64,000 bases of DNA from NCBI RefSeq assembly GCF_902729355.1, contig NZ_CACVCC010000011.1:1-64000 (forward strand), read 5' to 3'. Each line of letters opens with the position of its first letter. Within the stretch, counting starts at the first letter, position 1. Below, piece after piece: positions 18,073 through 30,606 of this stretch. Both the position numbers and the translations under genes were made by a program. Under the pieces are notes generated by a model. It saw only the letters and a program-made list of their open reading frames with translations, ran no database searches and was not told the DNA's origin. The DNA comes from Streptococcus sp. S784/96/1. Its GTDB lineage: Bacteria; Bacillota; Bacilli; Lactobacillales; Streptococcaceae.

Positions 18073-18453
18073 TTATAATTGCAACTGCTTTTCTAAAGCT
18101 TTAGTCAGTACTTCGGAATAATTGATTGACTCCCTATCGGCAAATCGAACCAGCCACTCTGGAACTGTCACATTTTTTCGAATTGCCTTATTATTTTTCA
18201 AAAATGGAGTTGGATTAGCTTGAATAAGGGTTGTAAAGCCACCTTCAACATTAAGATTCTCAATAGCTGTTGCCTCAGGAAGAGGTATTCCCTCATCCAA
18301 ATAAGTCGCTAAAACACTCTCTAGCATCTCACGTGTATTTTTCATCGCTTCTTCAATATCAGCCCCTTCTGTACCACCGCCGAAATCAGGAAACTCACCC
18401 CAATAGCTCCCATCTTCTTCCTTGTGAAATATTGCTGGATATGTCCTTAACAT
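18073..18453 (-). CDS. hicB: HicB-type antitoxin
   Basis: The 126 residues have the HicB design. The N-terminal part (residues 1-60) is a partial RNase H-like fold with YPAIFHKEEDGSYWGEFPDFGGGTEGADIEEAMKN. The C-terminal ribbon-helix-helix is IRKNVTVPEWLVRFADRE with SEVLTKALEKQL (about 90-126), which binds DNA and normally represses its own operon. It starts 3 bases after the frameshifted hicA, in the usual toxin-first order. Its stop is 20 bases from the CRISPR promoter. With the toxin broken, its remaining job could be DNA binding at this locus; that is inference. Confidence 0.9.
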   Translation of the reverse strand: MLRTYPAIFHKEEDGSYWGEFPDFGGGTEGADIEEAMKNTREMLESVLATYLDEGIPLPEATAIENLNVEGGFTTLIQANPTPFLKNNKAIRKNVTVPEWLVRFADRESINYSEVLTKALEKQLQL

Positions 18454-18455
18454 GC

Positions 18456-18652
18456 TTATCTCCTTGTTATCCCTAAATCTTTTAATATTTTCTGTTCCAA
18501 ACTAACCCTTAATGATTGATTCCCATGAACTGGAATAGTTACTAAGTACGGCACACCTGCTTTCTTAAAATGATGATGCCCTCCTTAACACGAACTTCTA
18601 TCCAGTCATTTTCAATAGCCAGTTTTGTAAGCTCTTTACCTGATAATGGCAT
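18456..18652 (-). pseudogene. hicA: HicA toxin, inactivated by a one-base frameshift
   Basis: From the ATG at 18652 the frame reads MPLSGKELTKLAIENDWIEVRVKEG, a standard HicA start, then leaves the family sequence and stops. In another frame the sequence resumes at once with HHHFKKAGVPYLVTIPVHGN and SLRVSLEQKILKDLGITRR, stopping at 18456. A missing base near 18578-18584 (in GGAGGGCATCAT) explains both. The break lies directly before the histidine that cuts mRNA in HicA. The rest of the gene is well preserved, so the lesion looks recent. A sequencing error in this G run is the main alternative. Confidence 0.9.
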
Positions 18653-18737
18653 ATTTCTCCTTTTTATACTCATTATGCGTATTTGTCAATTGATAACAAA
18701 AGATGCCGAAAAACTTCTCGACATCTTGTTATTCGTA

Positions 18738-20578
<1,841 letters not shown>

Positions 20579-20597
<19 letters not shown>

Positions 20598-23500
20598 GAT
20601 TCTTCTCCAAGTTTACTTAAATCGATACGCGTTTCATAAAGGCCTGTGATGGATTGATGGATGAGGATTCCATTCATACACGGCTCAAGATAATCTGATT
20701 TTCCCGTATATTGTTTTTGATTTAATTTAGTTCCCAAAAAGATAAATGGGGATGTAGCTCCTAATTTGGTAAAGTTAAAAATATTGGTAAAACTACTAGC
20801 TAATTCTTTAACATCTGCCTTCTCATACTGATTAGCAAACGCTTTTTCAAGTTTTTCAATATGTTCTTTTCCTAATTTTGTTCGTTTAGAGAAAGCAATT
20901 ATTTCTTCAAATAAAACATTAAATTGTTGACGATTATTTTGAAGATAGTTTAAACTCTCTGACCTATCTATACGATTGGCATGATATACCAATCTCTCAG
21001 ATAAATTAGATACAATCAATTCATTACCTTTATGAACTTCTTTACCACTTGCCCAAAGCCTCTTAATACCATCTCCTACATCTACTAATGTATATTTAGG
21101 GAGTGTTACAATATTTTTCAACCTCACATTGCAATAGCCTTTTTCTTCTAAAAATAGAATCGGATCCTTTTCATAGATTTTTTGATCCATTACTGAAATC
21201 GGAAAAAGCTCTTTGATTTTCTTATTTTTAAAATCGGCAGATATCAGTACTGGATAAGCTGTCGTAGGTTTTGCGTATCCCCCATATCTTGTAGACAAAT
21301 GTCTTTTTAGCGGCACTAATTTTCTTGAATCTACTTTTTTTGGGGAAACAAGATTATTATCAAATAAGCCACCATTTTGACCGACAGTCTGTACTTCCGT
21401 TTTCTTGACAACATTAACCTGTGGATAAGAAAGAACTTTCTTGACAGTGGCAATATGTTTCACCTTATCCCAAGCTATCTCACCAGTCTCTTTATTAAAT
21501 TCAATCTGTTCCTTTTCAATGACACTGCCATCCGCCAACTTAATCTTTGTTTTAAACATATTCATGATGTTTGAATAGAAAAACATCTTTTGCGTTGCTG
21601 ACTTACGTTCACGGTAGCTATTATATTTTGGATATTCTCCATAGACAAATTCTAGTTCCAATTTTGGATACTTAATCAATAACGCCTTAGCAACAACAGC
21701 ATTTAAATAAGCATCGTGTGCATGATGATAATCATTAATTTCACGAACTTTATATAATTCAAACTCTTTACGGAAAGTAGATACCAAGTTAGATTTTAGC
21801 GTAACAACTTTTACCTTACGAAGACGATTGTTGTCATCATCAAATTCTTTATTAAAGCGTTCGTCTAAGATACGAGCAACGTGTTTTGTAATCTGTCTCG
21901 TTTCAACCAATTGGCGCTTGATAAACCCAGCTTTATCATCTTGGTTAAGCTCTTTCTTTGTCAAATTCTGGTATTTTCTCTGAGAAATCAAACCACTATT
22001 TAGGAGTTTAGTCCAAAATGCTCTCATCTTATTGACAACTGCCTCACTAGGCACATCATCTGATTTACCGCGATTCATTTTAGAACTTGTTAGAACACGA
22101 TTATCAATCGAGTTATCCTTAATAAACGCTTGTGGAATAATATGGTCAATATCATAATCACTTAAATGGTCAATGTCCAATGCCTCATCCGTATACATAT
22201 CACGTCCATTCTGAAGGTAGTAAAGATAGAGCCTATCATTTTGTAATTGGGCGTTTTCAACAGGGTGCTGTTTCAGTAAATCACTACCAAAGTCCCTCAT
22301 AGCATCAGTCAGCCCTTTCAGACGCTGTTGTGAATTACGACGTCCCCTAGCTGTTGTCTGATTTTCACGCGCCATCTCAACAACAATATGTTCAGGGGCA
22401 TATCCCATGATTTTGACTAACTCATCGACAATTTTAATACTTTGCAAGATACCTTTTTTAATAGCGGGACTACCAGCTAAATCTTGAACAATCTGATGAA
22501 CATCATCACTATCATTAGTCGTTTGTGCTTTGGTAATCTCATCTTTAAAACTCAAATTATCGTCTGTGATTAATTGCATCAAATTACGGTTAGCATTTCC
22601 GTCATCAATTAAATAATCTAAAATACTCTTGCGTGATTGTTTATCTCGAATACCATTAAGTAACTTCTCAGACAGACGCCCCCATCCAGTATAATGACGA
22701 CGAACAAGTTGGCCAAAAACTTTCTTATCAAATAGTTCTTCATATTTTGAAAGGCGCTCTCTGATCATATCTCTGTCTTCGAAAAGAGTTAGGGTCAATA
22801 TAATCTCTTCAAAAATCTCCGCATTTTCAGGATTATTCATAAACGCTTCATCTTTTATAATCTTCAACAAATCTTGATAAGTACTATAAGAAGAATTAAA
22901 CGTCTCGGTTTCCTCGTCCAAACCTTGGATGTCAACAATTCGAAATTCGTCGAAATTCTTTTCTAAGAAATTCAACAGTTTTTTCTTCGTCACTTTTCGT
23001 TCTTTTTTGAAAAGACCATCAAATATTTCCTGTTTCAAATTCGCGTCAAAGAATTTGGAATCACCCGTTTCGGTCACATATTTAATTTTCGTTAGTTCAT
23101 TATAAACAGTAAATTTTTCATAAAGAGGACTGTGTTTTGGTAATACTTTCTCGCTCGGCAAATACAAATCATTATTTGTCATCCGTTTAATAAATTTTTC
23201 AGCTGAGCTATTCTTATCAATAACCTCTTCAAAATTCCAAGGTGTTATTTTCTCTTCTGACTGGAATTCTGCCCAAGCAAATCGGCTATTCCCATTGCGA
23301 GCTAAAGGTCCCACATAATAAGGAATTCTGAAAGTCAAAATTTGCTGAATTTTCTCGGCATTTTCTTTCAAGAATGGGTAGTATTCTCCTTGACGTTTCA
23401 AAATAGCTTTCATTTCAGCAAGGTGTACTTGATGAGGTACTGAACCGTTATCAAAGGTGCGTTGCTTTCTCAGAAAATCTTCACGATCAATTTTCTCAAT

Positions 23501-24691
23501 AAATTCAACGCTACCATCTACTTGAGCTATTAGATTTTTGATATATTTATAAAACTCTTCTTGACTCGTCTTCCCATCAATATAACCTGCATAACCGTTC
23601 TTACTTTCATCAGAAAAGACTTCTCTAAACACTTTATAGTCAAAATTTTTCTTAATAAAGTCTTTTAATTTTGCTAAATCTGTCTCATGCTCTTCGTACC
23701 GTTTCACCATAGAAGCAGATAACGGAGCTTTCGTACTCACATCATTAACCGTCAGTATTCCTGACAAGAGAATACTATCATACAATTTTCGAGCAGCGAC
23801 AAAAACATCGGCATAATCATCGCCAATTTGCCCAAGTAAGTTTTCTAAATCCTCATCATAAGAGTCTTTCGCGAACTGCAATTTAGCGTCTTCTGATAAA
23901 TTGAAGTTCGTTTTAAAATTAGGTTGTAATCCAAAGACAAGGGAAACAAGATTTCCAAAAAACGAATTTTTCTTTTGAAATGGAAACTGAGATAATAACG
24001 TTTCTACTTTACGAGATTTACTTATTTTTGCACCAATAATCTCTGAAATATCAGCTACTTGATCAACTAAATGACTATCTTCTTGTGTTGCATCGTAAGT
24101 TGTTAAAAACTGTTTAAATAATTCCTGACTATCAATATTTTTGACATCAAACTTAGGATTGTCAATTAAAAAATGACCACGGTATTTTATCGTATGAGCC
24201 AATGCCAAGTAAACGAAACGTAAATCTGCTTTTTCTTTAGAATCAGCTAGATGTTTTCTCAAATGATAAATAGTAGGAAAATCTTTATGATATTGAACTT
24301 CCTCAACCAAACTTCCAAAAATAGGGTGGCGCTCACCTTTTTTATCCTCTGGAACCAGAAATGAATCTTCTAAACGATGAAAGAAATTCTCATCCACCTT
24401 TGTCATTTCATCTGCAAAAATCTCTTGTAAATACAGCAGGCGATTTCTTCTACGTGTATAACGGCGACGTGCTGTCCGTTTCAGACGAGTAGCTTCTGCA
24501 GTCTCCCCACTGTCAAATAACAAAACACCAAGTAAATTTTTCTTAATAACTTTTTTATCGGTGTTCCCTAACACCTTCATTTTCTTAGCAGGTACTTTAT
24601 AATCATCTGTCACGACAGACCATCCGACAGAATCTGTTCCAATGTCTAGTCCGATCGAATAAGGCTTTTGTACTTTTAAACTCGACTTCAT
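20579..24691 (-). CDS. cas9: Cas9 (type II-A) with a glutamine PAM motif
   Basis: The 1370-residue RNA-guided nuclease has all catalytic residues: RuvC D16 ([11 protein letters not shown]), E772 ([11 protein letters not shown]), H990 and D993 ([11 protein letters not shown]), and HNH H850 ([11 protein letters not shown]) with N873 (MNRGKSDD). The arginine-rich bridge helix is [15 protein letters not shown] (71-85). The PAM-interacting domain (from about 1100) reads [44 protein letters not shown] and LNQKQYTGK. At the place of R1333 and R1335 of S. pyogenes Cas9 it has Q1325 and Q1327. This domain resembles S. macacae Cas9, which reads NAA PAMs. The protein carries a short extra SWDGEQ tail that overlaps cas1. 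It is divergent from the tracrRNA. Confidence 0.98.
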
Positions 24692-24786
24692 CTTTTACCT
24701 CCATAAAATGTTGTCTTGTTTTTAATGCTTTTATTTTAACATATTTAAATTTTTCCGTAAAAATTTATTATAATTTTTATACCCCC

Positions 24787-24815
24787 TTGACTATTTGTCA
24801 TTTAAGAGATACAAT
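24787..24815 (+). promoter_or_regulatory. tracrRNA promoter
   Basis: TTGACT (24787-24792), a 17-base spacer and TACAAT (24810-24815) form a near-consensus promoter. The start point should be at about 24822, just before the anti-repeat. Confidence 0.9.
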
Positions 24816-24821
24816 TAATAT

Positions 24822-24924
24822 GTTGGAACCATTCGAAACAACACAGCGAGTTAAAATAAGGCAGTGATTTTTAATCCCGTCCGTATCCAACTTGAAAAAG
24901 TGAGCGCCGATTCGGTGCTTTTTT
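24822..24924 (+). ncRNA. tracrRNA: tracrRNA
   Basis: The anti-repeat GGAACCATTCGAAACAACAC (from 24825) is complementary to the crRNA repeat, followed by GTTAAAATAAGGCAGTG, an elongated nexus hairpin (GTGATTTTTAATCCCGTCC), the AACTTGAAAAAGTG hairpin and the terminator hairpin GCGCCGATTCGGTGC with T6. The layout equals that of S. mutans tracrRNA, and the nexus is longer than in S. pyogenes. It base-pairs with pre-crRNA for RNase III cutting and holds the guide in Cas9. It runs away from cas9, from a separate promoter. Confidence 0.95.
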
Positions 24925-25015
24925 ATTTTATCAGGAATCATCAACTGTAAAAGGCTTAGAAAAAACTACTAAAAATAACTAGTTCGTTCTAAACCTGTAA
25001 TGTATCCTTACTTTT

Positions 25016-25720
25016 TTATTTTAAATTACTCGCTGCGGCTTCATCAATAATTAAAACGACATTGTCATGATTTTGGAGAACCGTAGCTGGGACTTCTTCC
25101 GTAACTGGTCCGTGGACTGTTTTGTAAATAGCGTCAGCTTTTTCAGAACCATAAGCCATCAAAATAATTTGTTTAGCAGACATGATAGAGGCAATTCCCA
25201 TCGAAATTGCCTGACGAGGCACTTGGCTTACATCTTCAAAAAAGCGAGCATTAGCTTCAATAGTGGATGCATCAAGATCTACAACATGGGTTTTAGTTGA
25301 AAAAGCGGTGCCTGGTTCATTAAAACCGATGTGACCATTACGGCCGATTCCTAAGATTTGAAAATCAATAGGATGTTCTTCAATCAAGCGATCATAATTC
25401 TTAACTGCTTCCTGTAGGTCTTGTGCCATGCCGTTAGGAACATAATGCGCTTTTAAGCTTTTATGATTAAATAATTGTTCTGTCATAAAATAATGATAAG
25501 ACTGCTCATTTTCAGAATCAAGTCCAACATATTCGTCTAAATTGATTGATGTAATCTCTGAAAGATCAATATCAGATTTTCTAATTTGTTTGTAAAACTC
25601 TAATGGAGTAGAACCAGTCGCAAGCCCTAATGTCTTAGCCCCCTCATCAACAGCTTTTTTTAATAAATCAAAAGCAAGAGCTCCACCTTCTACTTGATTT
25701 TTCACTTTAAAAATTTCCAT
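25016..25720 (-). CDS. nagB: Glucosamine-6-phosphate deaminase
   Basis: The start is the ATG at 25720 ([13 protein letters not shown]), 7 bases after AAGGAG; a longer frame begins 27 bases earlier, over the operator. The 234-residue enzyme converts glucosamine 6-phosphate to fructose 6-phosphate and ammonia. Visible blocks are [38 protein letters not shown] (catalytic aspartate), [16 protein letters not shown] (catalytic histidine) and a short Firmicute-type C-terminus without the allosteric site of the E. coli enzyme. It is a single gene, probably induced by amino sugars through the palindrome at 25734-25747. Confidence 0.95.
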   Translation of the reverse strand: MEIFKVKNQVEGGALAFDLLKKAVDEGAKTLGLATGSTPLEFYKQIRKSDIDLSEITSINLDEYVGLDSENEQSYHYFMTEQLFNHKSLKAHYVPNGMAQDLQEAVKNYDRLIEEHPIDFQILGIGRNGHIGFNEPGTAFSTKTHVVDLDASTIEANARFFEDVSQVPRQAISMGIASIMSAKQIILMAYGSEKADAIYKTVHGPVTEEVPATVLQNHDNVVLIIDEAAASNLK

Positions 25721-25733
25721 TTTGTTCTCCTTT

Positions 25734-25747
25734 TTGGTATATACCAA
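25734..25747. promoter_or_regulatory. NagR-type operator of nagB
   Basis: TTGGTATATACCAA is a perfect 14-base palindrome lying just upstream of the nagB ribosome site. It fits the TGGT-ATA-ACCA pattern bound by NagR, the GntR/HutC-type repressor of amino-sugar genes in streptococci. The regulator gene is not in the window. Confidence 0.75.
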
Positions 25748-25869
25748 TATTGTTTGATTTTATTTTATTATATTAACCTATAAATGTCAATTCAAAAGAA
25801 GTTCTTTTCATTATTTTTATCAACGTGGTATAATATAAAAGCATCTTTTGAAATGATATTGGAGAATTT

Positions 25870-26898
25870 ATGAATACTAATGATTTTGATTTTTATTTAC
25901 CAGAGGAATTGATTGCTCAGACACCTCTTGAAAAGCGTGATAGCTCTCGTCTTTTAATTTTAGATCGTGACCAAAAAACGATGGTTGATAGCCATTTTGA
26001 CCACCTCGTGGATCAGCTAAATCCTGGTGATGCCTTGGTCATGAATAACACACGTGTCCTCCCCGCTCGTTTATACGGAGAAAAGCCTGATACTCATGGC
26101 CATGTAGAGCTTTTACTATTAAAAAATAACCAAGGTGACCAATGGGAAGTTTTAGCTAAACCAGCAAAACGCCTTAAAACTGGTACAAAAATCAGTTTTG
26201 GTGATGGTCGTTTGACAGCTACTGTCGTTGAAGAATTAGAGCATGGTGGTCGTATTGTCGAATTTCATTATGATGGTATTTTTCTTGAAATCCTCGAAAG
26301 TTTAGGCGAAATGCCACTACCACCTTATATCCATGAAAAATTAGATGATCGTGAACGTTATCAGACTGTTTACGCTAAGGAAAATGGCTCCGCGGCTGCA
26401 CCGACTGCAGGATTACACTTTACAACTTCGCTTTTAGAAAAAATTCAAGCCAAAGGCGTTAAATTAGTCTATCTTACCCTTCATGTCGGGCTAGGGACCT
26501 TTAGACCTGTTTCGGTTGACAATGTGGACGACCATGATATGCATTCTGAATTTTATAGTCTTAGTCAAGAAGCAGCTGACACAATCAATCAAGTCAAGAC
26601 TTCAGGAGGCCGTATTGTTGCTGTTGGAACGACTTCTATCCGTACACTTGAAACCATTGGACAGAAATTTGATGGAAAAGTCCAAGCAGATTCAGGCTGG
26701 ACTAAAATCTTTATCAAACCTGGATATGATTTTAAAGTTGTTGATGCCTTCTCAACGAACTTCCACCTTCCAAAATCTACGCTTGTCATGCTAGTCTCTG
26801 CCTTTGCAGGACGAGAATTTGTCTTAGAAGCCTACAAACATGCTGTGAATGAACGCTACCGCTTCTTCTCCTTCGGAGACGCCATGTTTATCCAATGA
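25870..26898 (+). CDS. queA: S-adenosylmethionine:tRNA ribosyltransferase-isomerase
   Basis: The 342-residue enzyme moves the ribosyl part of S-adenosylmethionine to preQ1 in tRNA, making epoxyqueuosine at the wobble base. Family blocks are [53 protein letters not shown] (near residues 175-189), [11 protein letters not shown] and [16 protein letters not shown]. The length is normal. It has GGAG 7 bases before the ATG and stands alone between divergent nagB and convergent DUF3165. With queT (44825-45349) it shows that this strain salvages a queuosine precursor. Confidence 0.96.
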   Translation: MNTNDFDFYLPEELIAQTPLEKRDSSRLLILDRDQKTMVDSHFDHLVDQLNPGDALVMNNTRVLPARLYGEKPDTHGHVELLLLKNNQGDQWEVLAKPAKRLKTGTKISFGDGRLTATVVEELEHGGRIVEFHYDGIFLEILESLGEMPLPPYIHEKLDDRERYQTVYAKENGSAAAPTAGLHFTTSLLEKIQAKGVKLVYLTLHVGLGTFRPVSVDNVDDHDMHSEFYSLSQEAADTINQVKTSGGRIVAVGTTSIRTLETIGQKFDGKVQADSGWTKIFIKPGYDFKVVDAFSTNFHLPKSTLVMLVSAFAGREFVLEAYKHAVNERYRFFSFGDAMFIQ

Positions 26899-26913
26899 TA
26901 GTCTACTTTTAAC

Positions 26914-26945
26914 CTGTCGTGTGAACATCGCACGGCTTTTTCTGA
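26914..26945 (+). terminator. queA terminator
   Basis: GTCGTGTG pairs with CGCACGGC (two G-U pairs) around AACAT, then TTTTT. Confidence 0.75.
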
Positions 26946-26953
26946 TATAAAAA

Positions 26954-26976
26954 ATGCTCACCACAAGGATGAGCAT
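26954..26976. terminator. Second hairpin between queA and the DUF3165 gene
   Basis: ATGCTCA pairs with TGAGCAT around CCACAAGGA, with A residues before and T residues after, so it can serve the minus-strand DUF3165 gene. Confidence 0.65.
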
Positions 26977-26980
26977 CAGT

Positions 26981-27232
26981 TTATTTTTCTGAAAGATTTT
27001 TAATATCTCTTAAAGTTAGGTAAGCCAAACCTAGCATCCCAAGGACGATAAACAGTTCTGGCGGCGACTGAAGAATTTTCATAAATGTCATTCCAGCTAA
27101 AACGATTAATAAAGCAAGCAGACCGACCAATAAAATCATACTAAGGGTATTTTTTATGGTCTTTGGAGCTCTAAAAAAATAATAAAGGATGATTAAAACA
27201 GCTACAATGAAATAGAACATAAAATGTAACAC
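26981..27232 (-). CDS. DUF3165 small membrane protein
   Basis: The 83-residue protein has three hydrophobic stretches: FYFIVAVLIILYYFF, SMILLVGLLALLIVLAGMTF, and LFIVLGMLGLAYLTL. Between them are basic turns (RAPKTIKN) and at the end RDIKNLSEK. This is the DUF3165 family, limited to streptococci and relatives, of unknown function. The frame opens with GTG at 27232; an ATG four codons later is equally likely, and neither has a strong ribosome site. It lies downstream of typA with 100 bases between. Confidence 0.7.
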   Translation of the reverse strand: MLHFMFYFIVAVLIILYYFFRAPKTIKNTLSMILLVGLLALLIVLAGMTFMKILQSPPELFIVLGMLGLAYLTLRDIKNLSEK

Positions 27233-27335
27233 CGAGAGCTAAGACAAAGAAAACATAATGATAAAATAAAGTATGTCGCTATCTAAAACCCGTATTTAGT
27301 TCCTTTCTAAGCTGTTATAATAACTCATTCTGTTA

Positions 27336-29177
27336 TTATTCAGCTTGTTTTTTCTTTTTATTGGCTTTTTCGCGTTCGTTTTTATTAAGAATTTGTTTAC
27401 GAAGACGAATTGATTCAGGGGTTACTTCCATGTACTCATCGTAGTCAAGGAACTCGATAGATTCTTCAAGAGTCAAGATACGAGGTGTTTTAATAACTGC
27501 TGTTTGGTCTTTTGTTGCTGAACGAACATTAGTCATTTGTTTAGCAGTTGTGATGTTAACAGTTAAGTCATTTTCACGTGCATTCTCACCGATAATCATT
27601 CCCTCATACACTTCTGTGCCTGGGTTGACAAAGATAGTGCCACGCTCTTCAATACGCATGATTGAATAAGTAGTTGCCTTACCTTGGTCTATAGAAACCA
27701 AAGCTCCACGGTGACGACCACCAATTTCAGCATCAATATATGGAAGGTATTGATCAAAGGTATGGTTCATGATACCGTAACCACGTGTCATTGACAAGAA
27801 TTCTGTAGAGAATCCGATAAGACCACGAGCAGGAATCAAGAAAATAAGACGTGTTTGGCCATTTCCGACCATTTGCATATCAAGCATATCACCTTTACGC
27901 TCTGAAAGGGCTTGGATAATTGAACCTTGATATTCTTCTGGTGTATCGATTTGAACACGCTCAAATGGCTCACATTTCACACCGTCAATCTCTTTGATGA
28001 TAACCTCTGGTTTTGAAACTTGAAGTTCATAACCTTCACGACGCATTGTTTCAATAAGAATCGACAAGTGAAGCTCTCCACGACCTGATACAATCCATTT
28101 ATCTGGTGACTCTGTATTTTCAACACGGAGAGAGACGTCTGTTTGAAGTTCCGCCATGAGACGCTCTTCAACTTTACGTGATGTCACGTGCTTACCTTCA
28201 CGACCTGCAAATGGTGAGTTATTTGCCAAGAAAGTCATTTGAAGCGTTGGTTCATCAATGCGCAGAACTGGAAGTGGCTCGATTACATCTGTTGGTGTTA
28301 CTGTCTCTCCAACGAAGATATCTTCCATACCAGAAACAGCAATCAAATCACCGGCTTTAGCTTCTTGGATTTCTTTACGCTCCAGACCGAAGAAACCGAA
28401 AAGTTTTGTGACACGGAAGTTTTTAGTTGTACCGTCAAGTTTTGAAAGGGTAACTTGGTCACCGACTTTAACAGTTCCACGGAAAACACGCCCAATACCG
28501 ATACGTCCTACAAATTCATTGTAGTCAAGAAGGGAAACTTGGAATTGCAACGGCTCATCTGAGTTATCAACTGGCGCTGGAATGTGCTCAATAATGGTAT
28601 CAAAAATTGGTGCCATTGTTTTTTCTTGATCAGCTGGGTTATCTGAAAGTGATGATGTTCCATTAATCGCTGACGCATAGACCACTGGGAATTCAAGCTG
28701 ATCATCATCTGCACCAAGTTCGATGAACAATTCAAGAACTTCATCCACAACTTCTGCTGGACGTGCTGATGGTTTATCAATTTTGTTAACAACAACGATT
28801 GGTGTCAAGTTTTGCTCAAGAGCTTTTTTCAACACAAAACGTGTCTGAGGCATTGTTCCTTCATAAGCATCTACAACAAGTACAACGCCATCAACCATTT
28901 TCATGATACGTTCAACTTCACCACCGAAGTCCGCGTGTCCTGGGGTATCCATGATATTGATCCGAGTATCGTTATAAGCAACTGCTGTGTTTTTCGCAAG
29001 GATTGTAATACCTCGCTCTTTCTCAATATCGTTTGAGTCCATCGCACGCTCTTCAAGTTCTTTACGCTCATCCAGTGTTTGCGATTGCTTCAAAAGCTCG
29101 TCTACGAGGGTTGTTTTTCCGTGGTCAACGTGGGCAATAATGGCTACGTTACGGATATCATTTCTTAAGTTTATCAT
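27336..29177 (-). CDS. typA: Ribosome-associated GTPase TypA/BipA
   Basis: The 613-residue translational GTPase binds the 70S ribosome and helps large-subunit assembly and stress growth. The G domain has [15 protein letters not shown] (G1, near residue 16), RGITILAKN (G2), [14 protein letters not shown] (G3), NKIDKP (G4) and the SA of YASAING (G5). Domain II follows ([16 protein letters not shown]). EF-G-like domains III and V contain [18 protein letters not shown]. The C-terminal domain ends in a very basic tail ([14 protein letters not shown]). Length and motifs are complete. It is transcribed alone. Confidence 0.96.
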   Translation of the reverse strand: MINLRNDIRNVAIIAHVDHGKTTLVDELLKQSQTLDERKELEERAMDSNDIEKERGITILAKNTAVAYNDTRINIMDTPGHADFGGEVERIMKMVDGVVLVVDAYEGTMPQTRFVLKKALEQNLTPIVVVNKIDKPSARPAEVVDEVLELFIELGADDDQLEFPVVYASAINGTSSLSDNPADQEKTMAPIFDTIIEHIPAPVDNSDEPLQFQVSLLDYNEFVGRIGIGRVFRGTVKVGDQVTLSKLDGTTKNFRVTKLFGFFGLERKEIQEAKAGDLIAVSGMEDIFVGETVTPTDVIEPLPVLRIDEPTLQMTFLANNSPFAGREGKHVTSRKVEERLMAELQTDVSLRVENTESPDKWIVSGRGELHLSILIETMRREGYELQVSKPEVIIKEIDGVKCEPFERVQIDTPEEYQGSIIQALSERKGDMLDMQMVGNGQTRLIFLIPARGLIGFSTEFLSMTRGYGIMNHTFDQYLPYIDAEIGGRHRGALVSIDQGKATTYSIMRIEERGTIFVNPGTEVYEGMIIGENARENDLTVNITTAKQMTNVRSATKDQTAVIKTPRILTLEESIEFLDYDEYMEVTPESIRLRKQILNKNEREKANKKKKQAE

Positions 29178-29310
29178 AAAATCCTCTTACTCTTATTTTT
29201 AACCTAACTATTGTATCACATTTTTAAAAAAATGACTGTTCTAATCTTTATGTAAATGTTTTCAGTTGTTACAAAGCACTTATTTCCTCTTAAAATCATT
29301 CATTTAGTCA

Positions 29311-29337
29311 AAAAAGACTGCCTAAGCAATCTTTTTC
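29311..29337 (-). terminator. ftsY terminator
   Basis: AAAAAGA-TGC pairs with GCA-TCTTTTT with one mismatch and a CTAA loop, directly downstream of the ftsY stop. Confidence 0.7.
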
Positions 29338-29343
29338 TAGTTA

Positions 29344-30606
29344 TTATAAAATTTCTGCGAGAAGTCCGGTCATAAAGTCTTCTGAATTAAATTGTCCAAT
29401 GTCATCAATTTTCTCGCCAAAGCCGATGAGTTTCACAGGAATATCCAATTCTTCACGGATGGCTAGGACAACCCCACCTTTGGCAGTCCCGTCAATTTTA
29501 GTTAAGACGAGTCCTGTCAATGGTGTAATTTTTGAAAATTCTTTGGCTTGGCTGAGGGCATTTTGGCCAGTTGAGGCATCTAGAGCCAACAAGGTTTCAT
29601 GGGGTGCTTCTGGGATAACACGTTTGATAATACGACCAATTTTTTCAAGCTCTGCCATGAGATTATCTTTGTTTTGCAGGCGACCAGCAGTGTCAATCAA
29701 AAGGATGTCTACTCCTTCTGCGACAGCTTTTTCCATACCATCAAAAACAACTGAGGCAGGATCAGCTTTTTCTGGACCAACAACAACTGGCACATCCACA
29801 CGGCGGCTCCACTCAACAAGCTGAGCAACGGCACCAGCACGGAAGGTATCCGCTGCAACGAGCATGACTTTTTTGCCTTCCGCCTTATATTTATGGGCAA
29901 GTTTACCAATAGACGTTGTCTTACCGACACCATTGACCCCAACAAAGAGCATGACTGTCAAACCATCTTGGAAATTGATTTTCTCGTTAAAGTTACCGTC
30001 TTTTTCGTAGATGTCTACTAATTTTTCAATAATGACACGACGGAGTTCTTCTGGTTTCTTAGCTTTTTCTAACTTAGCTTCATAGCGAAGCTCCTCAGTC
30101 AAGTTAGTTGCAACACTAACACCAACATCTGACAGGATGAGCAATTCTTCCAATTCTTCAAAGAAATCTTCGTCAACACGACGGAAATTGGCTAAGAAAG
30201 CATTGAGACGAGCTCCAAAACCAGTACGTGTTTTTTCTAAACTTCGGTTATATTTTTCCTCTGTTGTTTCAACAAAGGTTTCTTCTATAACTGGAGCTGG
30301 TTCACTCACTTTTCGTGTCTCAACTGCTTCAAAATGAATTTCTTCACCCTTTTCAGCAGCAGCTTTGGCAGCAGCTTTTTTAGCATAGTAGTCTGCCATC
30401 ACAGATGAAAAAGCATTATCAACTGCTTGCGTTTGCTCAGCTGATGCTTCAATGATTTCTTCTGAGACTTCTTCTGATATTTTCTCAACTACTAATTCAT
30501 CTTGCTCGGCATTATCAGCATCAACAACTTCTTCACTCGCTACCTCTGCCACTTCCTCGACAGCTTTTTCTTCTTTGTTTCCAAATAACTTATCAAATAA
30601 GCCCAT
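29344..30606 (-). CDS. ftsY: Signal recognition particle receptor FtsY
   Basis: The ATG at 30606 (MGLFDKLFGNKEEKAVEEV) is taken as start, with GGAG upstream; the frame is open for 12 more bases. The 420-residue protein is the membrane-docking GTPase for SRP. The first ~110 residues are an acidic A domain rich in E, D and V, with an N-terminal amphipathic membrane-binding helix. The NG domain follows: ARLNAFLANF (N), GVNGVGKTTSIGKLA (G1), AADTFRAGAVAQL, LLIDTAGRLQNKDNLMAEL and LTKIDGTAKGG, ending LIGFGEKIDDIGQFNSEDFMTGLL. It overlaps the end of the preceding HAD gene by 14 bases. Confidence 0.96.
   Translation of the reverse strand: MGLFDKLFGNKEEKAVEEVAEVASEEVVDADNAEQDELVVEKISEEVSEEIIEASAEQTQAVDNAFSSVMADYYAKKAAAKAAAEKGEEIHFEAVETRKVSEPAPVIEETFVETTEEKYNRSLEKTRTGFGARLNAFLANFRRVDEDFFEELEELLILSDVGVSVATNLTEELRYEAKLEKAKKPEELRRVIIEKLVDIYEKDGNFNEKINFQDGLTVMLFVGVNGVGKTTSIGKLAHKYKAEGKKVMLVAADTFRAGAVAQLVEWSRRVDVPVVVGPEKADPASVVFDGMEKAVAEGVDILLIDTAGRLQNKDNLMAELEKIGRIIKRVIPEAPHETLLALDASTGQNALSQAKEFSKITPLTGLVLTKIDGTAKGGVVLAIREELDIPVKLIGFGEKIDDIGQFNSEDFMTGLLAEIL

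Noticed and set aside
24692-24786. A long-form tracrRNA that folds on itself and represses the cas promoter, as in S. pyogenes
   Set aside because: Only the promoter for the short form is clear, and I could not see a repeat-like upstream segment that would make a natural single guide.
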